DNA of 64,000 bases. Source: Sphingomonas taxi. Lineage in GTDB: Bacteria > Pseudomonadota > Alphaproteobacteria > Sphingomonadales > Sphingomonadaceae. The notes under the pieces are model-generated. The model was not told the origin of the DNA and made no database searches. It was given only the letters and a program-made list of their open reading frames with translations. Below, piece after piece: positions 1 through 8,889 of the stretch (its first letter is position 1; the number at the start of each line of letters is the position of its first letter). Both the position numbers and the translations under genes were made by a program. Where the stretch lies: assembly GCA_003243195.1 (NCBI GenBank), contig QFQI01000013.1, positions 1 to 64,000 on the forward strand, in the 5' to 3' direction.

Positions 1-65
1 ATGTTCGCCGGATTGTCGAACCACGCGCGGCTGCGCAGCTTCCGGGCGTCGGTCAGGGCAGTCAT
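1..65 (-). CDS. xylD: IlvD/Edd family sugar-acid dehydratase, N-terminal fragment (probable D-xylonate dehydratase)
   Basis: Only the first 21 codons are inside the window; the gene runs off the left edge. The visible residues include RSRAWFDNPAN, which closely resembles the start of Caulobacter-type D-xylonate and L-arabinonate dehydratases of the IlvD/Edd family (RSRxWFDNPxx). Such enzymes are Fe-S dehydratases that turn an aldonate into its 2-keto-3-deoxy acid. The gene is read in the same direction as the upstream SGNH hydrolase and TonB receptor. Because xylB and xylX lie at 16.4-18.3 kb under a shared operator type, xylonate is the likeliest substrate. Arabinonate or another aldonate remains possible because the active site is not visible. 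Confidence 0.6.
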   Translation of the reverse strand, partial: MTALTDARKLRSRAWFDNPAN

Positions 66-120
66 GGCTCGATACTCCGGGTAGTGGTGATTTAGTCGGA
101 CAAATGCGCCAAGCCGGCGC

Positions 121-1329
121 TCAGCGCAAGCCGGCGAGTGGCACCGCCTGCGCCATCGCGCGATAGCCCGCGATGCTCGGGTGCAGCCCGTCGCCGCTGT
201 CAAAGGCGGGCAGCAGCCGGTCGGGGTGCGCCGGATCGCGCATGACGCGGTCGAAGTCGATCACCTCGTCGACATGGCCGGCGGTGCGGATCCAGGCGTT
301 CACCGCCTGCCGGTCGGCCTCCGCCTCCGCGCCGGGATGATAATAGCCGTTGCCGCCGAACGGCATGATCGTGGCGACATGGGCGCGGATGCCGTGCGCG
401 CGGGCGCGCGCGACGATCTGCGCATAGGCGCCGGTGATGCCCGCGACCAGCGCGCGATGCTCGGCGGGGCTGGCGGGGCGATCGCGGGTGAGCACGCCGA
501 TGTCGTTGACGCCTTCCAGCACGATCACATGCCGCACGCCGGCCTGTGACAGCACGTCGCGGTCGAAGCGGGCGATCGCATTGGGACCGAGTCCGTCGAG
601 CAGCAGCCGGTTGCCGCCGATCCCGGCGTTCAGCACCGCGACGCGCCCGCCGAGCCGCCGCGCCAGCACATCGGTCCAGCGCGCGTTGCTGTTGGGCGGG
701 ACGCCGTAACCGTCGGTGATCGAATCGCCGAACGCCACCACCCCGCCCGGCGCGGCGCAGCGCTCGACCTCGACCCCCGACAACTGGAACCAGTGATCGG
801 TGCCGCGCGCGCCCGGCAGGTCGGGCGCGGCGGTCGCGTCGCCGGCGGCGATCCACGACGTCGCGCGCGATCCGGGATGCGACGTCTGTCCGTCGGGGTC
901 GGCGAGCAGGTGCAGCGACACCGCCAGATCGGCGAAGGCCGGCGCGTCCAGCGCGACGGGATCGCTCAGCCACTCCGCCCCCGGCGGCACCGCCACCGCG
1001 CCGGCGCCCGCGAAGGTCAGCGGACGAACACTGCCGGGCACCAGCCGTGCCGCGCCATTGTCGGCGGAGCGCGCGACACTCGCCGCGCCGATGCGGAGCG
1101 GCGCGCGACCGAAGACGTTCGACACCCGCACCCGCCACCGCGCGCCGCCCAGCGACGGGCGCACCACCTGCCGCAGCGTGGCGTCGGCGAGCCGCCCGGC
1201 GGGCAGCGCATTGTCCCCCTCCGGCACCAGTTGCGCCGAACTCCACGCGGCCTGCCACGAACAGCGCGGCGCGGCGGTGGCGGGAGTTGCCGCGACCAGC
1301 GCGGCGGCGAGCAGGAACGACGATCGCAT
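121..1329 (-). CDS. Exported SGNH/GDSL-family esterase
   Basis: 402 aa with a Sec-type signal peptide (hydrophobic residues 5-20, cleavage near ATAA). An N-terminal beta-rich part (about 25-190) precedes the SGNH hydrolase domain. Visible catalytic blocks are GDSITDGYG with Ser203, GGNR (block II), GVNDIG (block III) and DGLHP with Asp380 and His383. This ORF order is usual for secreted acyl/acetyl esterases near xylan or pectin genes. It lies 90 bp downstream of the TonB receptor, so co-transcription from the LacI operator at 4524 is plausible. Deacetylation of xylo-oligosaccharides is inferred from context only; the family also contains lipases and rhamnogalacturonan acetylesterases. Confidence 0.85.
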   Translation of the reverse strand: MRSSFLLAAALVAATPATAAPRCSWQAAWSSAQLVPEGDNALPAGRLADATLRQVVRPSLGGARWRVRVSNVFGRAPLRIGAASVARSADNGAARLVPGSVRPLTFAGAGAVAVPPGAEWLSDPVALDAPAFADLAVSLHLLADPDGQTSHPGSRATSWIAAGDATAAPDLPGARGTDHWFQLSGVEVERCAAPGGVVAFGDSITDGYGVPPNSNARWTDVLARRLGGRVAVLNAGIGGNRLLLDGLGPNAIARFDRDVLSQAGVRHVIVLEGVNDIGVLTRDRPASPAEHRALVAGITGAYAQIVARARAHGIRAHVATIMPFGGNGYYHPGAEAEADRQAVNAWIRTAGHVDEVIDFDRVMRDPAHPDRLLPAFDSGDGLHPSIAGYRAMAQAVPLAGLR

Positions 1330-1419
1330 GGCATGTCCCGGAAAAAAGAAGGCCGGCCTCGCAGGAGACCGGCCGAGAAACGACGCGTCGGACAGGGGAG
1401 GAAGACGCGTCGCGAAGGC

Positions 1420-4400
1420 TCAGAAGCTGGCGCGCAGGCCGACCAGCACCTGCCGACCCGGGTAATAGACGCTGTAGGCGGCGTTGTCGTAGCCGATGGT
1501 GGTGCGCAGCGGCTCATTGGTGATGTTCAGCACGTCCAGCGTCACGCGCACCGCCTTGTCGAGGAACGGCAACTGATATCCCGCCGACAGGTCGAGCTGC
1601 CCGCGCGCGTCGGCGCGCAGCGGCACGTTCAGGTTGTTCTGCGGCGCGTTGGCCGCGATCACGTCACCCTGCCAGACGTAGTTGAGGCTGAGCGACAGGC
1701 CGTAATTCTCGTAATAGCCCTGCACGTTATAGCCCCAGCGCGGCACGCCCGGCGCGAACAGCGTCTGCTGCGTGCCGTTGATGAGCACCGGATCCGAATC
1801 CTGCGTGATGTGCGTGCCGTTGGCCTGGAAGCCGAGCCCCTTCACCACGAAGTCGAGCGGCTGGTTCCACGTCCCCTCGATCCCCTTGATGACCAGCGTC
1901 TGCAGGTTGACCGGCCGGTTGACGCTGATCGGCACCGCCTCCACCGCGACGCCCAGCGAGCGGGCGCGGTCATTGAGCGCGGTCTGCTGCGTCTGGATCA
2001 GCGAGGCGAACGGGATGTTCAGGCTGCCGAACGCCGCCTGCTCCTGGATCGTGGCGGTGAAGCCGTCGATGCTCTTGCGGAACAGCGACACGCCGACATA
2101 GCCCGCGCCGCCGGTGTAGAACTCGCCGCCCAGGTCGATGTTGTCCGACGTATAGGGCTGGAGCGCCGGGTTGCCCGCGCTCGCGATCTGCGCCGAGGGG
2201 TCGGAGAAGGTGACGCCCGGCAGGATCGAGCCGGCGTCGGGGCGCGTCAGCGTCTTCGACACCGCGAACCGCAGCTTCAGGTTCGGGAACAGGTCGTAGC
2301 TGATGTTGGCGGAGGGCAGCACTTCCTCATAGTTGGAATCGGCGGTGATATCGACGATCGAGGTGCCGATCTGGCTCGGTCCCACCACGCGCTGGTCGGT
2401 CCACACATACCGGAAGCCGGCGTTGGCGCGCAGCTCGCGACCGAAGATCTCCGAGATGCCGTTGACCTCGAAATAGCCGCCATAGACCTTCTCGAACACG
2501 TCGCCGGTCGCGCCGCCGGTCACCGCGCCGCGCACTTCGGGCGCGCTGTCGCGGTACTGCGCGTAATTGGTCGCCTGCGCCAGCCGGTCGAGATCGGGGA
2601 TGATGAAGCTGGTGACGCCGAAGCGGCCGCTGGACAGCTTGCCGAAGTTGCTGACGCCACGGGTGAGATATTGCGCGATCTGCGACGTGGTCACCGTGCC
2701 GCTGTTGCCGTCGCACGTCGCGCCGCACACCGAGGCCTGGAACGCCGGCGTGTTGTCGAACGCACGCACGCTGCGGCTCGCCTGGTCATAGGCGGCGCCG
2801 AACTTCACGTTCAGCGCGTCGTCGCCGTACATCACGTCGAGGTGCGCGCCCTTCGTCTCGGTTTCGCGCCGCACGTTGCTGACGTTCACGCGGTACCATT
2901 GCCAGCCCAGGTTCGGATCGCCCAGGTCGCGATTGGCGGAGATGATCGGCTGCGGACTGTCGGTGGTGTTGTCGTAGGTGACCTCGACGCCGCTGTTCGG
3001 CGCGGTCTGGAACGCGAAGGTCGGCTGCTCGCGGAAGAAGTTGCTCTTGCCCCAGTTGGCGGACAGGTCGACCTTCAGCAGCTCGCTGGGACGCCACGAC
3101 ACGCTGGGCGTGACGTTCCAGAATTCGGTGTCCTGGTTGAAATAGCTGTTTTCGGAGAAGAACGACGAATTGGCGAAGATGCCGGAGGTGACGACGTTGT
3201 TCTCATCCACCGTCACGTCGAACGGCACCATGCCGCCGGTCGACTGCGGCGAGGTGCCCGGGCCGGAGTTGCGCACCTGCCAGTTCATGTTCGAGCGCAG
3301 GTAATTGCGCTTCGACCTGGCGTAGATGCCGTCCAGCGCGAAGTGCAGGCTGTCGGACGGACGCCATTCCATCGCACCGATCGCGGAAATGCGCTCGCGC
3401 GTGCCCTCGGTCAGCACCGGGCGCCCGAGCCGCGGCAGGATCGCGGTGGCGAGCTGCGACAGCGGCAGGCCCGACGTGGCGGCAAGGTCGAGGCGCGAGC
3501 CGGTCACCAGCCCGCGCCCGACGTTGGCGGGGGTGAAGGTGGCGAAGCTGAAGCCGTTGCCGCCCGGGTTGCAGGCGCCGCTGGCGGGCTGGCACAGCGG
3601 CAGGTTGGCGTCGGTGAAGCCCACCGTGTCATAGCCGTCGATGCGCGTCTTCTGCCGCACGCCGGCCACGCCGACCAGGATGCCGAACGTGTCGCCGAAC
3701 GTGTGGCTGGCGACGATCGCGCCGCGCGGGCCGATCTTGTCGTTGGTCTCCGTATAGGCGCCCTGCGCCACGACGGTGACGTGCGTGCCCGGCTTGTCGA
3801 ACGGCCGCGCGTTGCGCAAGTTGACGGTGCCGGCGATGCCGCCTTCCAGCGTCGAGGCGGTGGCGGACTTGGCGACGTCGAGCCGGGTGAACAGTTCCGA
3901 CGGGAAGAAGTCGAGATCGACCTCGCGGTTGCCGCCGCCGGTGCCGTTGGTGCCGCCGTCGGAGGCGACCGCGAATTGCGTGCCGTTCAGCAGCACCTTG
4001 GAGAAGCTGGGGCCGAGGCCGCGGATCGACACCTGCGTGCCCTCGCCGCTGATGTCGCGGTTCAGGCGCACGCCGGGAATGCGGTTCAGCGTTTCGGCCA
4101 GGTTGGTGGCGGGCAGCTTGCCGATGTCCTCGGCGAAGATCGAATCACCGAAGGCGACCGAATTGCGCTTGGCGTTGGTAGCGCTCTGCAACGAGGCGCG
4201 GATGCCGGTGACGATGATATCCTGCGTCGGCTGCGACGAATCGGTCGCATCGTCGATCCCCTGCACCGCGCCCTGCGGCACCTGCGCCGCGGGATTGGCG
4301 GCGGTGTCGACCTGCGTCGCGGGCGACGGCACCTGCCCGCCCGGACCGCTCGTGACATCTGGCTGTGGCTGGGTCTGCGCACCGGCAGCGGCGGCGATCA

Positions 4401-4467
4401 GGCTCGCACCGGCGGCGGCACCCAGCAAGGTGGCGCGAATGGCGAGACGGCGTGCAGTGGACTTCAT
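1420..4467 (-). CDS. TonB-dependent receptor, oligosaccharide type
   Basis: 1015 aa outer-membrane receptor with a signal peptide (residues about 10-32, ending AGAQ). The start at 4467 is chosen over an upstream in-frame codon at 4518 because AAGGAGAGGG sits just before it. A plug domain begins near DIIVTGIRASL and includes a LNRIPGVRL segment and STLEGGIAGTVNLR. A long beta-barrel ends in the aromatic-terminal strand VGLRASF. The architecture is that of the large sphingomonad/Caulobacter TonB receptors that import oligosaccharides. A 14-bp LacI-type palindrome lies 57 bp upstream. With GH67, GH3 and GH35 enzymes in the same region, import of (glucurono)xylo-oligosaccharides is the best inference. 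The substrate cannot be read from sequence. Confidence 0.92.
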   Translation of the reverse strand: MKSTARRLAIRATLLGAAAGASLIAAAAGAQTQPQPDVTSGPGGQVPSPATQVDTAANPAAQVPQGAVQGIDDATDSSQPTQDIIVTGIRASLQSATNAKRNSVAFGDSIFAEDIGKLPATNLAETLNRIPGVRLNRDISGEGTQVSIRGLGPSFSKVLLNGTQFAVASDGGTNGTGGGNREVDLDFFPSELFTRLDVAKSATASTLEGGIAGTVNLRNARPFDKPGTHVTVVAQGAYTETNDKIGPRGAIVASHTFGDTFGILVGVAGVRQKTRIDGYDTVGFTDANLPLCQPASGACNPGGNGFSFATFTPANVGRGLVTGSRLDLAATSGLPLSQLATAILPRLGRPVLTEGTRERISAIGAMEWRPSDSLHFALDGIYARSKRNYLRSNMNWQVRNSGPGTSPQSTGGMVPFDVTVDENNVVTSGIFANSSFFSENSYFNQDTEFWNVTPSVSWRPSELLKVDLSANWGKSNFFREQPTFAFQTAPNSGVEVTYDNTTDSPQPIISANRDLGDPNLGWQWYRVNVSNVRRETETKGAHLDVMYGDDALNVKFGAAYDQASRSVRAFDNTPAFQASVCGATCDGNSGTVTTSQIAQYLTRGVSNFGKLSSGRFGVTSFIIPDLDRLAQATNYAQYRDSAPEVRGAVTGGATGDVFEKVYGGYFEVNGISEIFGRELRANAGFRYVWTDQRVVGPSQIGTSIVDITADSNYEEVLPSANISYDLFPNLKLRFAVSKTLTRPDAGSILPGVTFSDPSAQIASAGNPALQPYTSDNIDLGGEFYTGGAGYVGVSLFRKSIDGFTATIQEQAAFGSLNIPFASLIQTQQTALNDRARSLGVAVEAVPISVNRPVNLQTLVIKGIEGTWNQPLDFVVKGLGFQANGTHITQDSDPVLINGTQQTLFAPGVPRWGYNVQGYYENYGLSLSLNYVWQGDVIAANAPQNNLNVPLRADARGQLDLSAGYQLPFLDKAVRVTLDVLNITNEPLRTTIGYDNAAYSVYYPGRQVLVGLRASF

Positions 4468-4523
4468 CTTCCCTCTCCTTGTCGACGATCGCCCCGCTTC
4501 ATGTCGTCGGGGTCGCACTTAAC

Positions 4524-4537
4524 TGGTAGCGCTATCA
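4524..4537. promoter_or_regulatory. LacI-family operator upstream of the TonB receptor
   Basis: TGGTAGCGCTATCA is a near-perfect palindrome centred on GCGC, typical of LacI/GalR-family sites. It is the exact reverse complement of the element at 18307-18320 and matches 12 of 14 bases of the one at 11336-11349. It is 57 bp before the receptor start. The likely binder is the LacI protein encoded at 13596-14672. Confidence 0.75.
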
Positions 4538-4585
4538 TGATCTCATATGCTGCCGTCCCCACGGCGTCAAGCGCCTTGGGGATCG

Positions 4586-6217
4586 TCACCTGTAGCGGTA
4601 GAGCCGCACGTTCTGGATCTGCCACCGGCCCGGCGCGAGCATCAGGCGGCGGCCCTGATGCGTCTGGTCGCCGTTGAGCACGCGACCGGGCACCCAGCGG
4701 CCGGTCGCGTCGAACACGCCTTCCTCCGCGCGGTCGATGCCGACCAGCGACGGGCCAGCGCCGATGGCCTCGAACGTGACGGTGATCCCCTGCCCGGCGA
4801 CCAGATAATCCTCCGGCCCGGTCTGGATGATGAGTCCTCCGTAACCCGCGGTTTCCGGCGTCATGGCCGGCCGCTGGATGTCGGCATAGGCGATCGTGAA
4901 GCGGTAATCGCCGATGCGGCGCGTGTCGGGCGCATAGTCCAGCGACTCGTCATACGCCTGCCGCGGCTTGAACCCCGCCATCCGTCCGGTGCCCTGCGCC
5001 GCCAGGATCTGCGGCGAAAGCTGTTCCAGGACGGCATAGGCATCGCCCAGCGCGCCCGGCGCTTCGTCCACCGAGTCGATCGAGAACGGACCGAAGCCGA
5101 TCGCATCATGCTCGCCGATCGCGTAGAAGGCGTTGGCCGGCACCACCGGATGGTCGGCATTGTGCGCCTCGGGAATGAACAGCGGATTGTCGGGGCGCCT
5201 GTAGGTGTCGACGATGCGCGTGAAGTTCGGGAAGTAGATGTCGGGCGCCAGGAAGTCGATCGCGGGCGCGCCGGCCTTCCACACGTCGATCAGGTGCGGC
5301 AACGGGCCGCCGCTGGGATATTCGCCGGGGATGCGGCCCGGCCGGTTGAGCGCGACGTTGACATACATCGGCATCGGATAGGCGGCCTTGCCGGCGCGGG
5401 TCAGCGCATCGGCGAAGCGCGCGTAATGCCAGGCGGCGAACACCTCCGCCCCCGCGTCGCCGTCGCCGAACAGCTCGCTCCACGTCCCCTGCGTCTTCGC
5501 GCCGCGCTCCACCCACATCGCCTTCATCTGCGGCACCAGCGTGTCGCGATGGCCCACGAGGTAGCTTACCAGCTCCTGCGGCACCGGCCCGGCGAAGGCG
5601 GCGTTGGCGGCGGGGCTGTAGTCGCGCGCGACCGGCAGCATGCCGATCTCGTTCTCGACCTGCATCATCACGACCGTGTTCTGCCGGTCGTCCACCGCCT
5701 TCAGATGCGCCATCAGCGCGGCAAACGCCTTCTGGTCGGCGGCCAGCGTCTGTTCGCCGAAGGTCGACAGGATCTCCACCGACTGGCCGTTGGGCAGCGC
5801 GGCGCGCGGGAAGCGCGCCTGATCGCGCTTCACCCACGACGGCACATAGGTGGACATGGAGTTCTTCCACGCGCCGAACCACAGGATCACCAGCTTCAGG
5901 TTGCTGGCGCGCGCGTCCTTCAGCATCGCATCGACACTGGACCAGTCGAACCGCCCCTCCTGCGGCTCGATCAGCTCCCATGACACCGGCGCGAGCACGG
6001 TGTTGAGGTGCATCGCCTTCAGCCGCGCCCAGTGCGGCGCCATGTACGCGGCGCTGGAGGCGGCGGAATTGCTCAGCTCGCCCGCGATCAGCAACTGCGG
6101 CGCTCCGTTCACGATCAGTTGCGTGGCATCGCCCTTCTTCTCCAGTCGCGGCGGATCGGCACGGGCGGGGGTGGCGAGCGTCAGCGCGCTGGCGGCAAGC
6201 AGGATGGCGCGGGTCAT
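4586..6217 (-). CDS. GH35 family beta-galactosidase-like glycosidase (DUF5597 type)
   Basis: 543 aa with a signal peptide (residues 1-20, ending PARA), so periplasmic or outer-membrane facing. The GH35 TIM barrel shows APVSWELIEPQEG, the acid/base motif QVENEIG with Glu190, and a nucleophile motif FIPEAHN with Glu350. The C-terminal third resembles the DUF5597 module that accompanies this GH35 branch. Family members remove terminal beta-galactose or related sugars (in some bacteria from xyloglucan or arabinoxylan side chains). The start overlaps the stop of the MFS gene by ATGA, so it is the last gene of the GH3-manD-MFS operon. The exact sugar specificity is unknown. Confidence 0.85.
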   Translation of the reverse strand: MTRAILLAASALTLATPARADPPRLEKKGDATQLIVNGAPQLLIAGELSNSAASSAAYMAPHWARLKAMHLNTVLAPVSWELIEPQEGRFDWSSVDAMLKDARASNLKLVILWFGAWKNSMSTYVPSWVKRDQARFPRAALPNGQSVEILSTFGEQTLAADQKAFAALMAHLKAVDDRQNTVVMMQVENEIGMLPVARDYSPAANAAFAGPVPQELVSYLVGHRDTLVPQMKAMWVERGAKTQGTWSELFGDGDAGAEVFAAWHYARFADALTRAGKAAYPMPMYVNVALNRPGRIPGEYPSGGPLPHLIDVWKAGAPAIDFLAPDIYFPNFTRIVDTYRRPDNPLFIPEAHNADHPVVPANAFYAIGEHDAIGFGPFSIDSVDEAPGALGDAYAVLEQLSPQILAAQGTGRMAGFKPRQAYDESLDYAPDTRRIGDYRFTIAYADIQRPAMTPETAGYGGLIIQTGPEDYLVAGQGITVTFEAIGAGPSLVGIDRAEEGVFDATGRWVPGRVLNGDQTHQGRRLMLAPGRWQIQNVRLYRYR

Positions 6218-7551
6218 GAGTCACTCCGGAGCGCGACGTTGCGATAATGCGGGTTGAGCAGGTGGAAGACGAGCAGCGCGACCAGATACGCCAGACCACA
6301 TGCGATGAAGAACGGCGCGTAGCTGCCCACGGTATCCAGCAGCAGGCCCAGCGACTTGGAAGCGATGAACCCGCCGACCGCGCCCGCGAACCCGCCCAGC
6401 CCGACCAGCGTCCCCTGTCCGTAGCGCGGGAACTGGTCGCCGGGCAGCGCGAACAGGTTGGTGGAAAAGCCCTGATGCGCCGCGCACGCCAGCCCGATCA
6501 GCGCCACCGCGATCCAGATGCTGCTCGCCTGCCCCGCGAACATCACCGGCAAGGCGAACAGCGCGCTGGCGAACATCGCCCGCTTGCGCGCGCGCCCCGC
6601 CGCCACGCCGCGCTTCAGCAGGTGCGACGAATACCAGCCGCCCGCGATCGCCCCGAAATCGGCGAGGATGTAGATCACTACCAGCGGCGGACCGAAGCTC
6701 TTCAGGTCGTACCCATATTGCTTGTTGAAGAAGTCCGGCAGCCAAAACAGGAACGTCCACCACACCGGGTCGATCAGGAAACGCCCGGCCATATACGCCC
6801 ATGCCTCGCGGTGGCGCAGCACGGCGAGGAAGCCGGCGCGGCCCCGGCCGTTCGCCGGAGCGCCCTCGGCGGGTTCGGCCTCGATCCAGCCGCGCTCCTC
6901 CGCGGTCAGCCGCGGGTGCTCGCCGGGCTTGTGGTAGAAGCGCCACCACGCGAACAGCCACACCAGGTTGAACACGCCGGTGACGATGAACGCCCAGCGC
7001 CAGTCGAGCAGCAGCCCGGCGACGATGAACGACACCAGCAGCGGCGTGACGATCGCACCGACGTTCGCGCCGGCGTTGAAGATACCGATCGCCAGCGCGC
7101 GCTCCTTCTTGGGGAACCATTGCGAGGCGGCGGCAAGCGCAGAGGGATAGGTGCCGGCCTCACCGAACGCCAGCGGCACACGCGCGATCACGAAGCCGGT
7201 GGTGGAGGTCACCAATGTCTGCGCGAAATGGCCGAGCGTCCAGCTCCCCATCGCGAACAGATAGCCCAGCTTCGGCCCGATCCGGTCGATCAGCCAGCCG
7301 AAGATCAGGAAGCCGATGCCGTAGAAGACCTGGAAATAGCCGGTGACGTCGCCGTAGCCGGTGTTGGTCCAATGGTAGAGCTCGGTCAGTTGCGGCTTCA
7401 GCACGCCCAGCACCAGCCGGTCGATGTACGACAGCACGACCGCCGCGAACAGCAGGGCGCAGATCGCCCAGCGGATCCGCCCGCGCGGACGCGCCACCGC
7501 GTGCGCCGCCGTCTCCGGCGCGGCGCGCGCGGCGTCGGTGAAGTCGGTCAT
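6214..7551 (-). CDS. MFS transporter, hexuronate (ExuT)-like
   Basis: 445 aa, about 12 membrane segments, with the MFS loop motif GWLIDRIGPKLGY after helix 2. It resembles the anion:cation symporter/hexuronate branch (ExuT, GudP). The start at 7551 is supported by a GGGGAG ribosome site; an upstream in-frame start at 7647 would add a non-membrane arginine-rich leader and is rejected. It lies between mannonate dehydratase and GH35 with an ATGA overlap to the latter. Uptake of glucuronate or galacturonate released by the GH67 enzyme fits the neighbours, but substrate is inferred. Confidence 0.85.
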   Translation of the reverse strand: MTDFTDAARAAPETAAHAVARPRGRIRWAICALLFAAVVLSYIDRLVLGVLKPQLTELYHWTNTGYGDVTGYFQVFYGIGFLIFGWLIDRIGPKLGYLFAMGSWTLGHFAQTLVTSTTGFVIARVPLAFGEAGTYPSALAAASQWFPKKERALAIGIFNAGANVGAIVTPLLVSFIVAGLLLDWRWAFIVTGVFNLVWLFAWWRFYHKPGEHPRLTAEERGWIEAEPAEGAPANGRGRAGFLAVLRHREAWAYMAGRFLIDPVWWTFLFWLPDFFNKQYGYDLKSFGPPLVVIYILADFGAIAGGWYSSHLLKRGVAAGRARKRAMFASALFALPVMFAGQASSIWIAVALIGLACAAHQGFSTNLFALPGDQFPRYGQGTLVGLGGFAGAVGGFIASKSLGLLLDTVGSYAPFFIACGLAYLVALLVFHLLNPHYRNVALRSDS

Positions 7552-7666
7552 GCGACGCTCCCCCTCGTTCGCGGGCAACGGCCGCATCCGGGTGACGACG
7601 CCCGCCACGACCCGCCCGACCGGAGCCGCGCCGACGTCGGCGCGCATCGCGCGCGCGTGGCCACCT

Positions 7667-8878
7667 TCACCAGCTCCACAGCGTGCCGTCCTCCAGCCGG
7701 TTCACCGGCAGGTACGCGCGCTTGTAGTCATAGCCCGCCGCCAGTTCCTCGTCGATGTCGACGCCCAGCCCCGGCGCGTCGCCGGGATGCATCATGCCAT
7801 CCTCGAAGCGATAGCCGTGCGGGAATACCGCGTCGGTCTCGGCGGTGTGAGGCATATGCTCCTGCACCCCGAAGTTCGGCACCGACAGCCCGAAGTGCAG
7901 CGCCGCCGCCATCGTCACCGGCGACAGGTCGGTCGCGCCGTGACAGCCGGTGCGGACCTGGTACAGATCGGCCAGCGCGGCGATGCGACGCAGGTGGGTG
8001 ATGCCGCCGGCATGGACGATCGTCGCGCGGATATAGTCGATCGACTGGCTCTCGATCAGCGTCTTGCAGTCCCAGATCGAGTTGAACACCTCGCCCACCG
8101 CGATCGGCGTCGTCGTGTGCCGGCGGATCAGGCGAAAGCCGTCCTGATTCTCGGCCGGGGTCGGATCCTCGATCCAGAACGGGCGATACGGCTCCAGATC
8201 GCGGCCCAGCCGCCCGGCCTCGATCGGGGTCAGCCGGTGATGGACGTCGTGCAGCAGGTGCACGTCCCAGCCCAGCGCCTCGCGCGCGGCGGCGAACAGT
8301 TCGGGGACGACGCGCAGGTATTTCTCCGTCGACCATACCGCCTCGGTCGGCAGGTCGGCGTCGGCCGGCTCGTAGCGCTGCCCCGGCTTGGCGACGCCGT
8401 ACGTGGAGGCAAGCCCCGGCACGCCGCATTGCAGGCGGATCGCCTTGTATCCTTCGTCGCGGTGGCGGATCGCGGTGGCGATCGTGTCCGCGATGGTCGT
8501 GCCGTTGGCGTGGCAATAGACCATGCACGCCTCGCGCGCCGCGCCGCCGAGCAACTGGTAGACCGGCAACCCCGCCAGCTTGCCCTTGATGTCCCACAGC
8601 GCCACGTCGACCGCCGCGATCGCCGACATGGTGACCGGCCCGCGCCGCCAGTACGCGCCCTTGTAGAGATACTGCCAGATATCCTCGATGCGGTGCGCGT
8701 CGCGCCCGATCAGGCACGGCACGACATGTTCGGACAGATAGGCGGCCACCGCCAGCTCGCGACCGTTCAGCGTCGCGTCGCCGACGCCAGTCGTTCCGTC
8801 GTCGCAGGTGATCTTCAGCGTGACGAAATTGCGTCCCGGCGCGGTGATGATGACGCGTGCGTCGGTGATCTTCGGCAT
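7667..8878 (-). CDS. manD: D-mannonate dehydratase, enolase superfamily (ManD)
   Basis: 403 aa, the usual ManD length. It dehydrates D-mannonate to 2-keto-3-deoxy-D-gluconate in glucuronate catabolism. Metal ligands are Asp211 (in HDVHH), Glu237 (IEDP) and Glu263 (GEVFN). Catalytic residues Arg148 and Tyr160, His213 and His313 sit where the characterised Novosphingobium ManD has them, shifted by about one residue. The start at 8878 removes a spurious 38-residue upstream extension. It is 11 bp downstream of the GH3 gene and co-transcribed with it. It replaces the unrelated UxuA enzyme. The isomerase (UxaC) and fructuronate reductase (UxuB) that should precede it are not in the window. Some ManD homologues act on gluconate at low efficiency; the mannonate call follows from the active-site match. 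Confidence 0.92.
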   Translation of the reverse strand: MPKITDARVIITAPGRNFVTLKITCDDGTTGVGDATLNGRELAVAAYLSEHVVPCLIGRDAHRIEDIWQYLYKGAYWRRGPVTMSAIAAVDVALWDIKGKLAGLPVYQLLGGAAREACMVYCHANGTTIADTIATAIRHRDEGYKAIRLQCGVPGLASTYGVAKPGQRYEPADADLPTEAVWSTEKYLRVVPELFAAAREALGWDVHLLHDVHHRLTPIEAGRLGRDLEPYRPFWIEDPTPAENQDGFRLIRRHTTTPIAVGEVFNSIWDCKTLIESQSIDYIRATIVHAGGITHLRRIAALADLYQVRTGCHGATDLSPVTMAAALHFGLSVPNFGVQEHMPHTAETDAVFPHGYRFEDGMMHPGDAPGLGVDIDEELAAGYDYKRAYLPVNRLEDGTLWSW

Positions 8879-8889
8879 GGCAGCGTCCT

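Noticed and set aside
4175..4188. TTGGTAGCGCTCTG, similar to the LacI operator, within the TonB receptor gene
   Set aside because: Only one half-site matches, it lies in coding sequence, and no promoter is adjacent.
793..4677. Very long plus-strand open frame antisense to the esterase and TonB receptor
   Set aside because: Arg/Val/Asp-rich low-information protein with no motifs; a GC-driven shadow of the minus-strand genes, which have clear signal peptides and family motifs.
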